The position numbers and the translations under genes were made by a program. The notes beneath the pieces are model-generated. The model made no database searches, was not told the DNA's origin, and was given only the letters and a program-made list of their open reading frames with translations. This document shows positions 1 to 11,326 of a stretch of DNA of 64,000 nt, piece by piece. Each line of letters opens with the position of its first letter. Position 1 is the first letter of the stretch. Where the stretch lies: the NCBI GenBank assembly GCA_051530055.1, contig CM121342.1, forward strand, positions 3,038,001 through 3,102,000. The letters run 5' to 3'. The stretch is from Neoechinorhynchus agilis (Eukaryota > Acanthocephala).

Positions 1-298
1 AATACTTTCCCACACTTGCAGAAATTCCTTAATCAGCATACTCTTAACGTGCCGAAGAACGCTTATTGCGAACGATCGCTTAATGGTTTTTTCAAAATCC
101 ACAAATAATGTTGATACCATCGATTGAATGAAGTCTTCTATCTCGGGCATTTCCTCTGTCAATGTACCGGTACATTTGTATTATGCCATTTTTCAACTTA
201 AAGTGATCTTTGGAGCACTACGTTACGGAATCATGAGATTCCTCAACATAAATAGTTTTTGGGTCGAACTTTGTGAAATTATCGGACAGAGACACAAA
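1..298. other. no recognisable gene
   Basis: AT-rich sequence flanking the satellite. A 69-codon open frame runs through it but has no recognisable motif and continues into repeat DNA, so I do not call it. Confidence 0.5.
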
Positions 299-2291
299 AC
301 CGTAATTTTTTGTCAAAATATTAAAATAGCAATATAGCAGTGGTATTCCACGCTTCGATCCTGAATAAAGCTATGCTTTTTGTTGCAATTTAATTTAAAA
401 CAAGGAAAACCGTAATTTTTTGTCAAAATATTGAAATTGCAATATAGGAGTGGTATTCCACGCTTTGATTCTCAATAAAGCTAAGCTTTTGTTGCAATTT
501 AATTTAAAACAAGGAAAACCGTAATTTTTTGTCAAAATATTAAAATTGAAATATAGGAGTGGTATTCCACGCTTTGATCATCAATAAAGATAAGCTTTTG
601 TTGCAATTTAATTTAAAACAAGGAAAACCGTAATTTTTGTCAAAATATTAAAATTGCAATATAGGAGTGGTATTCCAAGTTTTGATCATCAATAAAGCTA
701 AGCTTTTGTTGCAATTTAATTTAAAACAAGGAAAACCGTAATTTTTTGTCAAAATATTAAAATTGCAATATAGGAGTGGTATTCCACGCTTTGATTCTCA
801 ATAAAGCTAAGCTTTTGTTGCAATTTAATTTAAAACAAGGAAAACCGTAATTTTTTGTCAAAATATTAAAATATCAATATAGGAGTGGTATTCCACGCTT
901 TGATCATCAATAAAGATAAGCTTTTGTTGCAATTTAATTTAAAACAAGGAAAACCGTAATTTTTTGTCAAAATATTAAAATTGCAATATAGGAGCGGTAT
1001 TCCACGCTTTGATTCTCAATAAAGCTAAGCTTTTGTTGCAATTTAATTTAAAACAAGGAAAACCGTAATTTTTGTCAAAATATTAAAATTGCAATATAGG
1101 AGTGGTATTCCAAGTTTTGATCATCAATAAGGGTAAACTTTTGATGTAGTTCAATTTAAAACAAGGAAAACCGTAATTTTTTGTCAAAATATTAAAATTG
1201 CAATATAGGAGTGGTATTCCAAGTTTTGATCATCAATAAGGGTAAACTTTTGATGTAGTTCAATTTAAAACAAGGAAAACCGTAATTTTTTGTCAAAATA
1301 TTAAAATTGCAATATAGGAGTGGTATTCCACGCTTTGATCCTCAATAAAGCTAAGCTTTTGTTGCAATTTAATTTAAAACAAGGAAAACCGTAATTTTTT
1401 GTCAAAATATTAAAATATAAATATAGGAGTGGTATTCCAAGTTTTGATCATCAATAAGGGTAAACTTTTGATGTAGTTCAATTTAAAACAAGGAAAACCG
1501 TAATTTTTGTCAAAATATTAAAATTGCAATATAGGAGTGGTATTCCACGCTTTGATCCTCAATAAAGCTAAGCTTTTGTTGCAATTTAATTTAAAACAAG
1601 GAAAACCGTAATTTTTTGTCAAAATATTAAAATTGCAATATAGGAGTGGTATTCCACGCTTTGATCCTCAATAAAGCTAAGCTTTTGTTGCAATTTAATT
1701 TAAAACAAGGAAAACCGTAATTTTTTGTCAAAATATTAAAATATCAATATAGGAGTGGTATTCCACGCTTTGATCATCAATAAAGATAAGCTTTTGTTGC
1801 AATTTAATTTAAAACAAGGAAAACCGTAATTTTTTGTCAAAATATTAAAATTGCAATATAGGAGCGGTATTCCACGCTTTGATTCTCAATAAAGCTAAGC
1901 TTTTGTTGCAATTTAATTTAAAACAAGGAAAACCGTAATTTTTTGTCAAAATATTAAAATATAAATATAGGAGTGGTATTCCAAGTTTTGATCATCAATA
2001 AGGGTAAACTTTTGATGTAGTTCAATTTAAAACAAGGAAAACCGTAATTTTTTTGTCAAAATATTAAAATTGCAATATAGGAGTGGTATTCCATGTTTTG
2101 ATCATCAATAAGGGTAAACTTTTGATGCAGTTCAATTTAAGGCAAGGAAAACCGTAATTTTTTGTCAAAATATTGAAATTGCAATATAGCAGTGGTATTC
2201 CACGCTTTGATTCTCAATAAAGCTAAGCTCTTTTTGCAATTTAATTTAAAACAAGGAAAACCCCAATTTTTTGTCAAAATATTAAAATTGC
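299..2291. repeat. 109-bp satellite, about 18 copies
   Basis: Head-to-tail units of 108-110 bp begin at 299 and run to about 2290. Each contains the invariant stretch ACCGTAATTTTTTGTC, then TATAGGAGTGGTATTCCA, and nearly all contain AATAAAG or AATAAGG. Two main variants alternate. One has CGCTTTGATTCTCAATAAAG or close relatives. The other has AGTTTTGATCATCAATAAGG followed by GATGTAGTTCAA. Units 6-7 and units 14-15 share the same private variants (ATATC, then GCGGT), which points to block duplication inside the array. The outermost units are the most divergent. No coding role is apparent. Confidence 0.97.
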
Positions 2292-3107
2292 TAGAAGAGA
2301 TTATGGTTTTGCGAAAATGTTAAGGCCAGCAACACCCATTTATAATAATACAACAATACCCCAGTAATAAATTCAGGAGTCAAGGAAAGACGATCAACGA
2401 ACATTCGAGGTTCATTATAATATCCGACTAGTTCAATGATCCAAGACACGAATTCAGGGGTTAATAGAAACCATTGGTTTCTGAAGTTCATGCAAGTCAA
2501 ACATTTTACTAAATAGCAAGAAGCTTTGCTGAATGTGCCGTCCCCGTCATTATACATCGCAGGAATAGTAAATCCGTGTAATTCGCCATTGATTACCTTC
2601 TTCACGTCATCAATCGATTTAATAAGCGATTGGTTGTGACAAATTAATCCATAAAGTTTCTGATAATTCGTAGGATGGAATCGAAGATCATAATAAGAAT
2701 TGAAGACTCCGATGATTTCCTTAGTCGCAAAAGTGTGTTCCCCATTTGATTGTTGCTTAATTTCAGCGAGCAAATCGCTATTTATTGGTAATAATCGAAG
2801 GAAAAAAAGACTCAAACTTTCGATTGCTACAAAGTATTGGCATGATCGTATCTGTAGTTTCGACTAATTTTATTTCATATTTATTATCTCCGGCACATCC
2901 AATAGCTACATCATCAGGTCGTCCATAAATGTTAAGAATTTCATCAGAAGATAATTTGATCTCTTCAGGAAGTTCAATCAATCGGGACTGGCGTTCTCGA
3001 GGTTTCATGATAAGACGAATGTGAGTAGATTGAAGGTCTGCAAGCTCCAAATTCGCCAACTCTAGATTTTTAAGCATCGATTCTTGTAAATCAAGTTCGT
3101 CACTCAT
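2291..3107 (-). CDS. unknown protein, reading frame broken once at a T run
   Basis: I do not recognise this gene. Reading on the minus strand, an ATG at 3107 opens a frame of 109 codons that ends near 2778. A second frame of about 170 codons overlaps it and runs to 2291. They meet at a run of seven T on the coding strand (about 2803-2809). One base more or less there would give a single protein of about 270-280 residues. The N-terminal part is acidic, leucine-rich and looks helical. The C-terminal half is aromatic-rich (YYDLRF, YYKW, FVSWIIELVGYY) with no clear membrane segment. The stop lies at the edge of the 109-bp satellite, so the 3' end may be truncated by the array. Either a recent pseudogene or a homopolymer sequencing error would explain the break. 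Confidence 0.5.
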
Positions 3108-4126
3108 TTCTAAAAACGAGTTTGGATCTGGATAAGATGCAGGAAAATCGTTTTAAAATACACAGTTAAAATCCTTAGCCGAGTTATATAACCTATTTTC
3201 CTTCAAACTGACCGGATATTCCAACCCCGACTGGACTCGTAATCCACCCAAAAACCAACAAACCGCATTTATTTATCCTATCATTTGGTGCGAATGTTCA
3301 TGATTTTCTCTAGGCGATCTATCGATTCAATTTATCTCAAAACCAAAAACGAATTCCAGTTTTAAGGTTCATCGAAATCGATAATATCGAATAGTGCAAC
3401 AAAGCACGGCAGAAATATTTTAGGAATTGATGCCAATAAAAATGCATTTGAATTATTTCTCAACGGTTCCTTCCCCATATCTTCGAGACTTTCGTTTTAT
3501 GACTTAACAGGACTTATTGATTTGAATTCGAAGTAAATAAGTCGAATAAAGGAAAAACTTCATGTTTACACTATTGCACAATTATTGTTGTTTTTGTTTT
3601 TTCATGCAAACAATCGCATCAAAGATTTGACTGAAAAGGTGAAGAAAATCCATACGAAATATTTTATAATAAATTGATGAATAATTCATTGACCGGAATA
3701 AGGAATTAAGAAAATCAATATTATCCATGGAATTCACTGCTCAATAAAGTGGGGGTTTTTCCGAGTAAAGTAACAACGAAAAATTTGATCTTCCAAAACA
3801 ACTTTTAAGCTGATTTGAACGTCAATTTTATCATAAATCGGGCAAATTCGATCATCTTATATTCGCTGATTTTAGGGGCAAACAATTTTTACGATCCAAA
3901 GTTGAACGCCTAAAGAATTATTATGGTTTGTGTATTTCGCGAAAAATACACAATTTATTATTTTGAAAATAAACATTGCGTGTGAAGTATCAGGGTCATT
4001 TAAAATTAATCGAAATCGATTATCAGGAACTCTTATATCAATGCAAAGAAAGGATTCTTGTAGCTTCCGCAACAACTTAAAAGAATTTATAACTGTTTCA
4101 AGATTGAATTATTCATGTTTATTAAT
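3108..4126. other. no recognisable gene
   Basis: AT-rich DNA upstream of the unknown minus-strand gene. Short open frames around 3872-4154 overlap on both strands and show no family resemblance. I see nothing else in it. Confidence 0.4.
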
Positions 4127-4204
4127 GGCCGAAAAATTGAAGGAATTTTATTAAATCCGATATTTCAGAATAGAATTTAATAAAATTCCTTCAACTTTTT
4201 CGCC
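4127..4204. mobile_element. short hairpin element (MITE-like), family copy 1
   Basis: Arms 4127-4156 and 4175-4204 are inverted repeats of about 30 bp around an 18-bp loop. The core GAAGGAATTTTATTAAATC recurs near 10356-10390 and, in altered hairpin form, at 52244-52349. The repetition shows this is a dispersed family. No coding capacity. Confidence 0.75.
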
Positions 4205-4763
4205 CTAAAACGAGTCTTTAATTATTGAATCTAAAATCACACCAATGAAATCAAATTTGAGGTGGAATAAACATCAATGCTATAAAGTTTGGTTATGTGC
4301 ATAAATTAAAAAAAATAAAAAAAACCAATCGAAGCGCAATTCTCCTTAAATATCGAATATTTCAATTCCGGACCACAGCCGTTTCAGTGTTTCTCGAGTG
4401 GTCCAATTGCTAACGTGCTGAAGTAACGACATTTCTTCTTAGAAGCTGGAACTCATCTATAAGGCACAAAGCTCCTGAAGATTAACATTTTTGTGTTTCT
4501 GTTATTGGTACACTCAAATATGGGTTTAATTAGACCAGCCGCTAATTAGGACCGAATTCTAAATGGCGTAATATAAAGTCCAATCGCCGATTAATCGGAC
4601 GAACCGGTCACTCGAAGCAAAACGATCGCGTCTCGATTTGATCCGATTAACACCGGAATCGATTACAACTGCTTGTTTCAGTGGGATTTCTTTAAACTGA
4701 TGTGATCATTCGTTTCCCGTTTTTTGGATCAGTACATCCAGAAACGGCAATATCTCATACGGC
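4205..4763. other. no recognisable gene
   Basis: Non-coding sequence between a hairpin element and a SINE. I see no motif beyond A-rich stretches near 4310. Confidence 0.4.
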
Positions 4764-5031
4764 TACTGAGGTGGTCGAGTGGACTGATGCTCCTGATCTC
4801 ATTTAGGATCAACTGGTTCGAATCCGTTACCGCCGATGACGCTCAACCAACGGGGACGAAATGCCTCGTTGAAGGGAGGAAACTCACCAATGAGTCCCGC
4901 CTCCTCGGGAGGTATCTGAGAATCCGGAGAGATGTACAAACTTATAACTGTGACCAGCGCTTTCCCAGACCGAAATCGGTGGACTGTGTGTCCATTCAGC
5001 CGTCCATGGAAAAAATAATCCCAAACATATC
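4764..5031 (+). mobile_element. tRNA-derived SINE, copy 1
   Basis: The 5' end resembles a tRNA gene: GGTGGTCGAGTGG (box A-like) is followed about 35 bp later by GGTTCGAATCC (perfect box B). The remaining ~190 bp is a body that recurs on the opposite strand at 58769-59037. The copies are roughly 85-90% alike overall. They are essentially identical over about 85 bp, from GGTATCTGAGAATCCGGAG to the GTGTGTCCATTC stretch. Two independent copies sharing the same tRNA-like start and the same end define a SINE family. The conserved body may be a shared core domain or a LINE-derived tail. The overlapping open frame is incidental. Confidence 0.8.
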
Positions 5032-5142
5032 TGTTATCTTCTTGTTTTCGGGTGCGGGTGACTCCATGACACTTTTCTATTATTCTTTACCGGAACAAAA
5101 ACTCACACCACACAACCTACGCGCGAAACGTCAACTTCATCG

Positions 5143-6450
5143 CTAACATCTCCTCCTTACTTTTAAAAAGTCGTCATACGGTCTTTTCGGAGGTCCCCTT
5201 ACTCTTTTGCCCCTTCGTAATCCAACCACCTCTTCCACCGTTTCGGTATTCTCGTCCTTGTCGGGAACCGGTGGTTGTATCGCGGATTGACCAGTAATTT
5301 CCTCCTCTCTGGACTGCGGCATATCCTCGGCCACGTCATTCAATACTGCTGATCCTTCTTGTCCATGATCTTCCTCCTTGTTCGAAATTCCCGTCGGTCC
5401 CAAATCGTCATTCTCCTTTCGATCTCAGACCAAACTTCCATGCGTCGTGCACGATACCGGACCGTTCTGTTTTCTTATCTCTCCTCGCTTCCATTTGCTG
5501 TCAAGATCTCTCCTAAACCAGACATCCTGGCCTTCCTGAAATTTCCGCTTCTCGATTTCAGCCTGCCTCTCAGCCACGTACTCATCGATTCGCTCCTCGT
5601 CCTCGTTATCAGGCATTACCCGGTCTAGAGCTCCTCTTAATCTTCTCCCCATCATTGCCACAGCAGGTGCTTCCCCAGTAGACGAATGACGTGTGTGTTA
5701 CGATAGGCGAAATGGAAATCGTTGAGATCTTCTCGTGTGATCCGCCCATCCATGGTCATAGAACGTGTTCTGGTCTTCGTACGAAGGCATGGGTAAACGC
5801 GAGAAGCAATCCGCGTGAACATTATCGCTTCCCTTTACATATTCTACGATGTAATCGTACTCTCCCAATAGCCGAGTCCACCTTACCACTCGACTGTTCG
5901 GCATTCTCGTCAAGTCGCGATCAGCAACCAGAATATATTCTAGCGGTTTATGATCCGTCTGTATGGGGAACCGACGTCTGCATAAATACAGCGTGAATCT
6001 CTTAACCCCAAAAATAATTGCCAACGTTTCCTTGTCAATAGTAGCGTAATTCTGCTCTGCTTTCTAGGGTTTTCTTCGACCGTCCGACAGCACATGGTAT
6101 AATACAGCGCCCACTCCGATATCGCTTGCATCGCAGACAACTTCAGCGAAGATAGATGCTGGCAAGTGTATGGATCGTTTTTCTTAATTAATAAAACGTG
6201 TTTTGCTTATATATACAAAGCCTGAGACAGTCCAGGCAGTCCAAATACCTCCCCGACGCTGCCCAGTCCCTTGACGATGCATTGGCACACCTAGTCGACC
6301 AATTTTCTGGGAAAGAGTTGATTCCGAAGGCATTGAGCTATTTTTCTGCGCATCTTTGTGTGCCCTCGCTAAAAGGAAGGTGGGATTCGTCCCATTGCAT
6401 TTGTAACAATAATCGTTTTGAATACAGAGAATTGTAGATTCGTGCAATAG
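5143..6450 (-). mobile_element. Ty3/gypsy-type LTR retrotransposon fossil (partial pol)
   Basis: The minus strand encodes a recognisable RNase H region of Ty3/gypsy type at about 5698-6140, with motifs such as QTDHKPLEY and the VKGSDNVHADCFSRLP ending typical of this family. Weaker upstream sequence to about 6450 may be the end of the reverse transcriptase. A charged, low-similarity tail follows at 5143-5661. No LTRs were seen. The element is broken and partial, with several breaks. The age cannot be dated without LTRs but looks old. It sits directly beside SINE copy 1. Confidence 0.8.
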
Positions 6451-7257
6451 GAATATATGGGAAGAATGTGTATAATGAATTCAATATCTATAAATCTAAT
6501 GCTTTAGAAATATCAAACGAAATCAAAACATTCATTGATTTCTGATAATTATTGAAAATTTGACGGGTAAGCAGGATTACCTGACCGGAAAGCTTTGGTG
6601 ACTTGGATTTGAAGGGTTTTTAGAAAAGGCGAGAACCATGGAGGGTCGCGGTTCGAGATTCATATTGTTTTGCAAGGAAAGGAGGCCTTCATCGCGCTCG
6701 GATCACGACTCTGTGTAATTTCTACAAATGTAGTCGAAGGGTCGCTCACGATCCCTGGAATCTCACATGTAAGTCGATCCGCATTGTTAAGATAACTGAG
6801 GCGGCACACTCGACCATTGCCTATGCAGTTTGTGTTTACGAATCTTAAATTTATGAGCACTTGCTTAGGCTGACACCTTTATCATGGAAAATGAAATCAC
6901 CATTATCATCGGGTATAGCTTTAAAATTCATTCCCAACTATCTCCGTTTTTCAAACCATTTTTGACTTTGTTCGTGAGCCGAACACCAACTTTCATCTTA
7001 AGATTAAAGTTTTTGAATCGTTATTAAAGAGCTTTTAAAAGTACACAAATTTCAATCTCTGTTAACTCATTGCTGTAACAGTGATTTATTTTTCTTCAAT
7101 ATTCTTTTAAGCAGATTAAATCAGTCGATTAATTTCTTTACTTAAAAGTCTAAAGCGGGATTATTTTATCTTTACGGCTAACAAATCTATCGTATTGATA
7201 TCAAATACAATCTGTGAAATTTTATAAATGTTGAACTTAAATCGCAAAATACGTGTT
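6451..7257. other. no recognisable gene
   Basis: AT-rich DNA. A 66-codon minus-strand frame at 6660-6860 shows no motif. Nothing else supported. Confidence 0.4.
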
Positions 7258-7367
7258 ATTGTTAAGCTCTTCATCCGGTGAATGATTTTTTATTAAAGAA
7301 GATGAACCTGACGAGGTTCGAAACATCTATAATAAAAAAATCATTTACCGGATAAAGAATTAAACAA
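7258..7367. mobile_element. hairpin element (MITE-like)
   Basis: About 38-bp imperfect inverted arms, beginning TTGTTAAGCTCTTCATCCGG and ending with its near-complement, surround a central mini-hairpin GAACC-TGACGA-GGTTC. The central motif GATGAACCTGACGAGGTTCG resembles the one in the tandem hairpins at 53385-53815, so these may be one family. Confidence 0.65.
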
Positions 7368-7902
7368 TAATTCCAATCATTGTCCCCGGTACCTCAATTA
7401 TCAACATTTTGCAAATGACGTGTTCTTTGCCTTTTAAGTTTTAATAAATCTTTTTTTCTTAGAAATTTATTTTGAACATTCATTGAACTTTGACATTTCA
7501 AACTTATTTGTTTAAGTGCTATCAGCCAAGGCGTTAATAAATTCGGCTTATAGAAATTCACTCAGGCATTTTTTCATTTAGAATATCTTAAAAACATTTT
7601 TGGTCATAGAGTGATTTTTTCTTTGCAATTTGATTTCAGACTCATTAAAAGTTGCCGATGATAACTATGAATCCTGTGAGTTTTGATAGCTTTTATTTCC
7701 ATGCGATATTGTCAAACTCCAAATCACATTCCCCAATGATATTTGCAAACAAATAACTGACAAGCAGCGTCGAAAAAATATACATCATTGATGTGAAAAA
7801 TTATATTTTTAAATTATATTTATCGTGTAGGAAATGAAAGGCTTTCCGAAACACAAATTTATTCATTCTTTGAACAGAATGCATAGATAGTTGCGACTAC
7901 GA
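7368..7902. other. no recognisable gene
   Basis: AT-rich non-coding sequence ending exactly where homology to the palindromic unit begins. No motif seen. Confidence 0.4.
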
Positions 7903-8938
7903 CTAAAAGCTCCTTGAATATCATGAACAATATTTTATCCTTGGTCAATCGTCTCTTAAACATGGGTAAAATCAGCGATGATTGATAATATCAGCCGCCA
8001 TTTATTTTCTTCAGCAGTTTTTCAAGCAGTCCCTTGTGCCGAATATTTAATTGATTCGAACGAACTTGACTTAGGATGTTGACCAAATTGTTATTCCGAA
8101 TTTCACTCAGCGCTATTTCACGTTCAATCATCGCGTTGAGTATCCGCTTTAGCATCGCGTGGTTCCGAACTGTGAACTTCTCGTCCAAGATGCTTTTTAA
8201 ACGATCGCAGAGTCTTTGAGGCTCAAGTTCATTTCAATTGAAGGCTTTGATTTTCTTTTTGAAATCGATTCATTGAGTGGTTTGTCCTTCAATTGTGACC
8301 CTGATTTATTTTCGATCGGAATATTGGACATTTCCATAGGTTGCCGATTATAGATTCCCACCATCTTTTTTCCGATTTTATCGATAATGTCGATTAACGG
8401 TTCGTTTTCCCCGTTGCTGGCCATCTTATGGAGAATATTTATAAGATCGGAATCTTTGATTTCATCCACTGTCATCTCTAATTCTGAAATCTCGGAAAGG
8501 ACATCGTCCACCAGTTCTAGGCTTTTGGTTGCGTATTGTGAATCCAATAAAAATTTTAGTAATTTAATCTTCTTGGTTAAACGAGAAGGCGGCATCAATT
8601 GTTTGGATTCTGAAATCTGTTGACTGTGAACGTTTTCGACATTGTGAAGTCCAGTTTCTATTCCTCCATCGCTATTGATTCTCTTCGGCGATTCTGTTCT
8701 CTTTTCCGAAATTGCGTTGGAATCCTGATCACTAGAATCAGTATCTGATATTTCGGGTTCTACTTCTTTTGGTTTATTCAATTTGGGTTTGGTCGCTGGT
8801 CTTTCTTTAGATCGCTTTTGATTGAAAGCCTCCTTGACCTTCATAGCAACTTGGATTAAGAGTTTCTTGGGTGGAGCATTATCCTTGCTGTCGAGCATCT
8901 CTCCAAGGACATCTATCAATCCGGATTGACGAATTTCA
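7903..8938 (-). pseudogene. truncated third copy of the five-repeat helical protein gene
   Basis: This segment matches the 3' part of the intact gene at 16951-18963, in the same orientation, and covers roughly residues 355-670 of the 670-residue protein. It therefore holds the end of repeat 3 and repeats 4 and 5. The upstream edge falls at 8938, in the middle of repeat 3, with no start codon. A frame break near 8190-8215 separates repeat 5 from the rest. It differs from the palindrome copies at many positions (for example MLDSKDNAPPKK against MLDNEDNAPLKK), more than the two arms differ from each other. The downstream edge of homology at 7903 corresponds to the palindrome axis at 16861/16862. 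Confidence 0.9.
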
Positions 8939-10439
8939 TCACAATGCGTTCATGTAGCACAGTAGCCGGAATTCTCCTTAATTAAAAAGAAAACAGATTC
9001 GTTGTATTCAGTTTAAAGTATTTGCGTTCTTTTCCAGCCCTTCACTACGAATTTAACGCTTCTTTAATTGTTCAAAATTTCAGCTCTTGCTACACTGTTC
9101 AATAATACGCCTGACAAAATTCTCTTCACCATAAAGTTTAATTATTAGATGCTTTGATTATATGAAAATCAACACCATTAAAGGTTAGCGATCAAAATAA
9201 ATTTCTATCACTATGCTCACAAGTCTTATTGTTCCCCAAAGCACCCTGAAGTAGTCATTGTTACAAATTAGATCAATCGACTTAGCATCCTTTGTTTCTC
9301 AGAATTGTCAGTAGAAAAATTCCGTTATTGAAAGAAGAAGCTAAACTCTGGTCGTTTTCCATTAGGGACATCTTGTGTACTAAACAACGTGGACTCCACC
9401 TTCACATACCTACAAATGTTCAGACGGCGGGATTAAAAAGAACCAAATTTTTGATAGAAATAATTTATGTAAAATGGCTGAAAAGGGTCTCCATCAAAGT
9501 TCAATTTAAACAAAAAATTTACATAGTTTATCATTAAAAGTTTTAAAAAAGGGGATCCATAGTTCTGGAGGTCTACCGCGCGCAAAGAAGCACAATGATT
9601 CTCCTACAATACTTTTGAGTGCACGGACGAGGGTTGGGAAAGGAACCAGGAGATGCCTTGAGAGCTTGATAATAGATTTAATTTTACAGAATGTACTCTT
9701 CAGAGAAGTATTAATAAAAATTCGGTTTTGTGTAGAAGGGAAGTCAATTCCCAGCACACGAGAGTGCTTTTTGAAACCAAAACACGAACTTAAATCACCC
9801 TTTCGTGCAAACCAATGAACATTTCTCCGGTTTCAATTAGATTTGTCTTTTGAGTGGGAAGTCAACGCTCGTGGCTATTTTAAAGTACGAACTAAAAACT
9901 TACCATGAAGTTATCGACGAGATCTACAAGGTTCTCAATTGTGTTGAAGCAAAACCCGTCGGTGGTGGAGACGGCAAGAGCGATCTCAACCGAGCGCAAA
10001 ATCCGTTTAAATTAATGGCGGAAACTATTCACTGATTTTATTTTTTGTATTGTCTCTGATTGGTTAAATTCCAGCGAAGGAGCGACGACAAATGAAACTT
10101 GAAAATTAAATGAAAGATTCCTGGGAATAATTCTTAGCAAAAAAATCCCGATTTCCAGTATGAACGAGAACCTATTTAAAATAAGGGGAATTATATTTTT
10201 AAATTATAGTACACCCTTTTATTTAGTACGGCAATCACGTCGATAATATCAATCTTAAAATATTTTCTTTTACCAAAAAACCAAGAAAAGCACACAAAAG
10301 TTATAAAATTTATAGCGTATGTGGAGATTGAACTATTCATGTTTTTTTGCTTAAATTTAAAGGAATTTTATAAATCCGATATTTCAGTACAATCTCATGC
10401 CTTCATCAAAGTCTAAAATCCACACGTGTAGGATAATTA
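8939..10439. other. no recognisable gene; one dispersed-repeat copy
   Basis: Region between the truncated copy and the Penelope-like fragment. Open frames at 9292-9537, 9506-9757, 9615-9818 and 9850-10035 overlap on both strands and show no family signature. The last begins with SGKSTL, which looks like a P-loop, but nothing after it fits a nucleotide-binding fold. A copy of the hairpin family core (GGAATTTTATAAATCCGATA) lies near 10360. Confidence 0.4.
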
Positions 10440-10870
10440 ACTTTACACCGTACTTTGATTCATTCCCCGGTCCACTGTTTCAACCTGGCGAATAAATAGG
10501 GCTTCCATTCAGAGCGATCCAATTTGAATTCACCTCGGGCCATCACGTGACCTTGTTGATCAAAATGGTGGCGTTATCGCAGAACTGAATCGATTCCCCT
10601 CCTCAGAGCGCATATTTGTCTTCTTTGGTTCTTTTTTTCCAAATTATTTGTTTGGCCTACATAGGATTTATTCCATTCGACGCAGGGAATCTCGTACACT
10701 TTGCTTTCATGCTCATCTCGTTTCTTAACCATGGAGCTTAATGCTCGAGCTTTCTTCGTGTCGATATCTTTAGGCGCAACTTCCTTTATCAGATTGTTAA
10801 TTGCACTGAATAACTCATCATCGACGAATGGTGAACCTATGGAGGTCCTTCGATTGGGCTCCCGGCACAC
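10440..10870 (-). mobile_element. Penelope-like retroelement fragment, GIY-YIG endonuclease region
   Basis: The minus-strand frame contains YEIPCVEWNKSYVGQTNN, the standard start of the GIY-YIG nuclease domain at the C-terminus of Penelope-like retroelements. A related but different copy with YVGQTNN lies at 50.4 kb. After the open frame ends, similarity continues weakly to about 10440. The reverse transcriptase is not present here, so this is a 3' fragment. Assignment rests on this motif. Confidence 0.6.
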
Positions 10871-11050
10871 TGCTTTCCTTCCATGAAGCCATTTTTATCA
10901 TAGAGATTGGATAGCCCTTTCCTTTGAGCATATTGCTAACTCATTATTGAGGGAATCTTGGTTGGAATTCAATTCCCTAGTCGGCGATTGCATTATTCTT
11001 AAATAATTAACAGCGAAAGGACATTGGCGTTATCGGTCTCAATATCACGC

Positions 11051-11128
11051 GGATTCTTTATTTCCTAACAGTCTCTTGCTTTATTCTTGTACCGAATACG
11101 TTTTGGATTTTCTAACTCAATGGAATTT
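11051..11128. repeat. extra copy of a ~78-bp unit found twice in each palindrome arm
   Basis: The motif TATTTCCTAACAGTCTCTTG followed by TGTACCGAATACG occurs here, at 11984-12062 and at 12163-12215 in the left arm, and twice more in the right arm (about 21500-21575 and 21665-21740). In the sense orientation it encodes ESRKRLLGNREISEDLVRW-like peptide. The copy here lies outside the palindrome, so the duplication predates or accompanied palindrome formation. Confidence 0.8.
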
Positions 11129-11326
11129 TCGATTTCAATTCTATAGATTTTCTGAATTCGAACACGCAAAGCGAAGGTGCACTTTTGATTTTCAGGAGTA
11201 ATCGAGTGAGGTCGTGACTTTTGTTAGTATTGTCATTTTGGTTGTTGGTTCAATGACAGTAAAAGTTGGTTCATCGTAGATTGCTTTCATATAAGCAAGC
11301 AAATCTTCATAACAAACCGATTCAAA

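Noticed and set aside
4764-4840. A functional tRNA gene
   Set aside because: Promoter boxes are present but the acceptor and anticodon stems do not pair, and the segment continues into the SINE body in both copies.
7290-7330. CTGACGA...GAAAC resembling a hammerhead ribozyme core, and CTGATGA...GAAC in the hairpins at 53.5-53.7 kb
   Set aside because: At 7.3 kb there is no room for stem II, and the bases are explained by the hairpin tip GAACC-TGACGA-GGTTC. At 53.5 kb all copies have GAAC instead of GAAA, so the catalytic core is not met.
9850-10035. P-loop-like SGKSTL frame as a GTPase or ABC gene piece
   Set aside because: The frame has no ATG and no other nucleotide-binding motif follows; a six-residue match is not enough.
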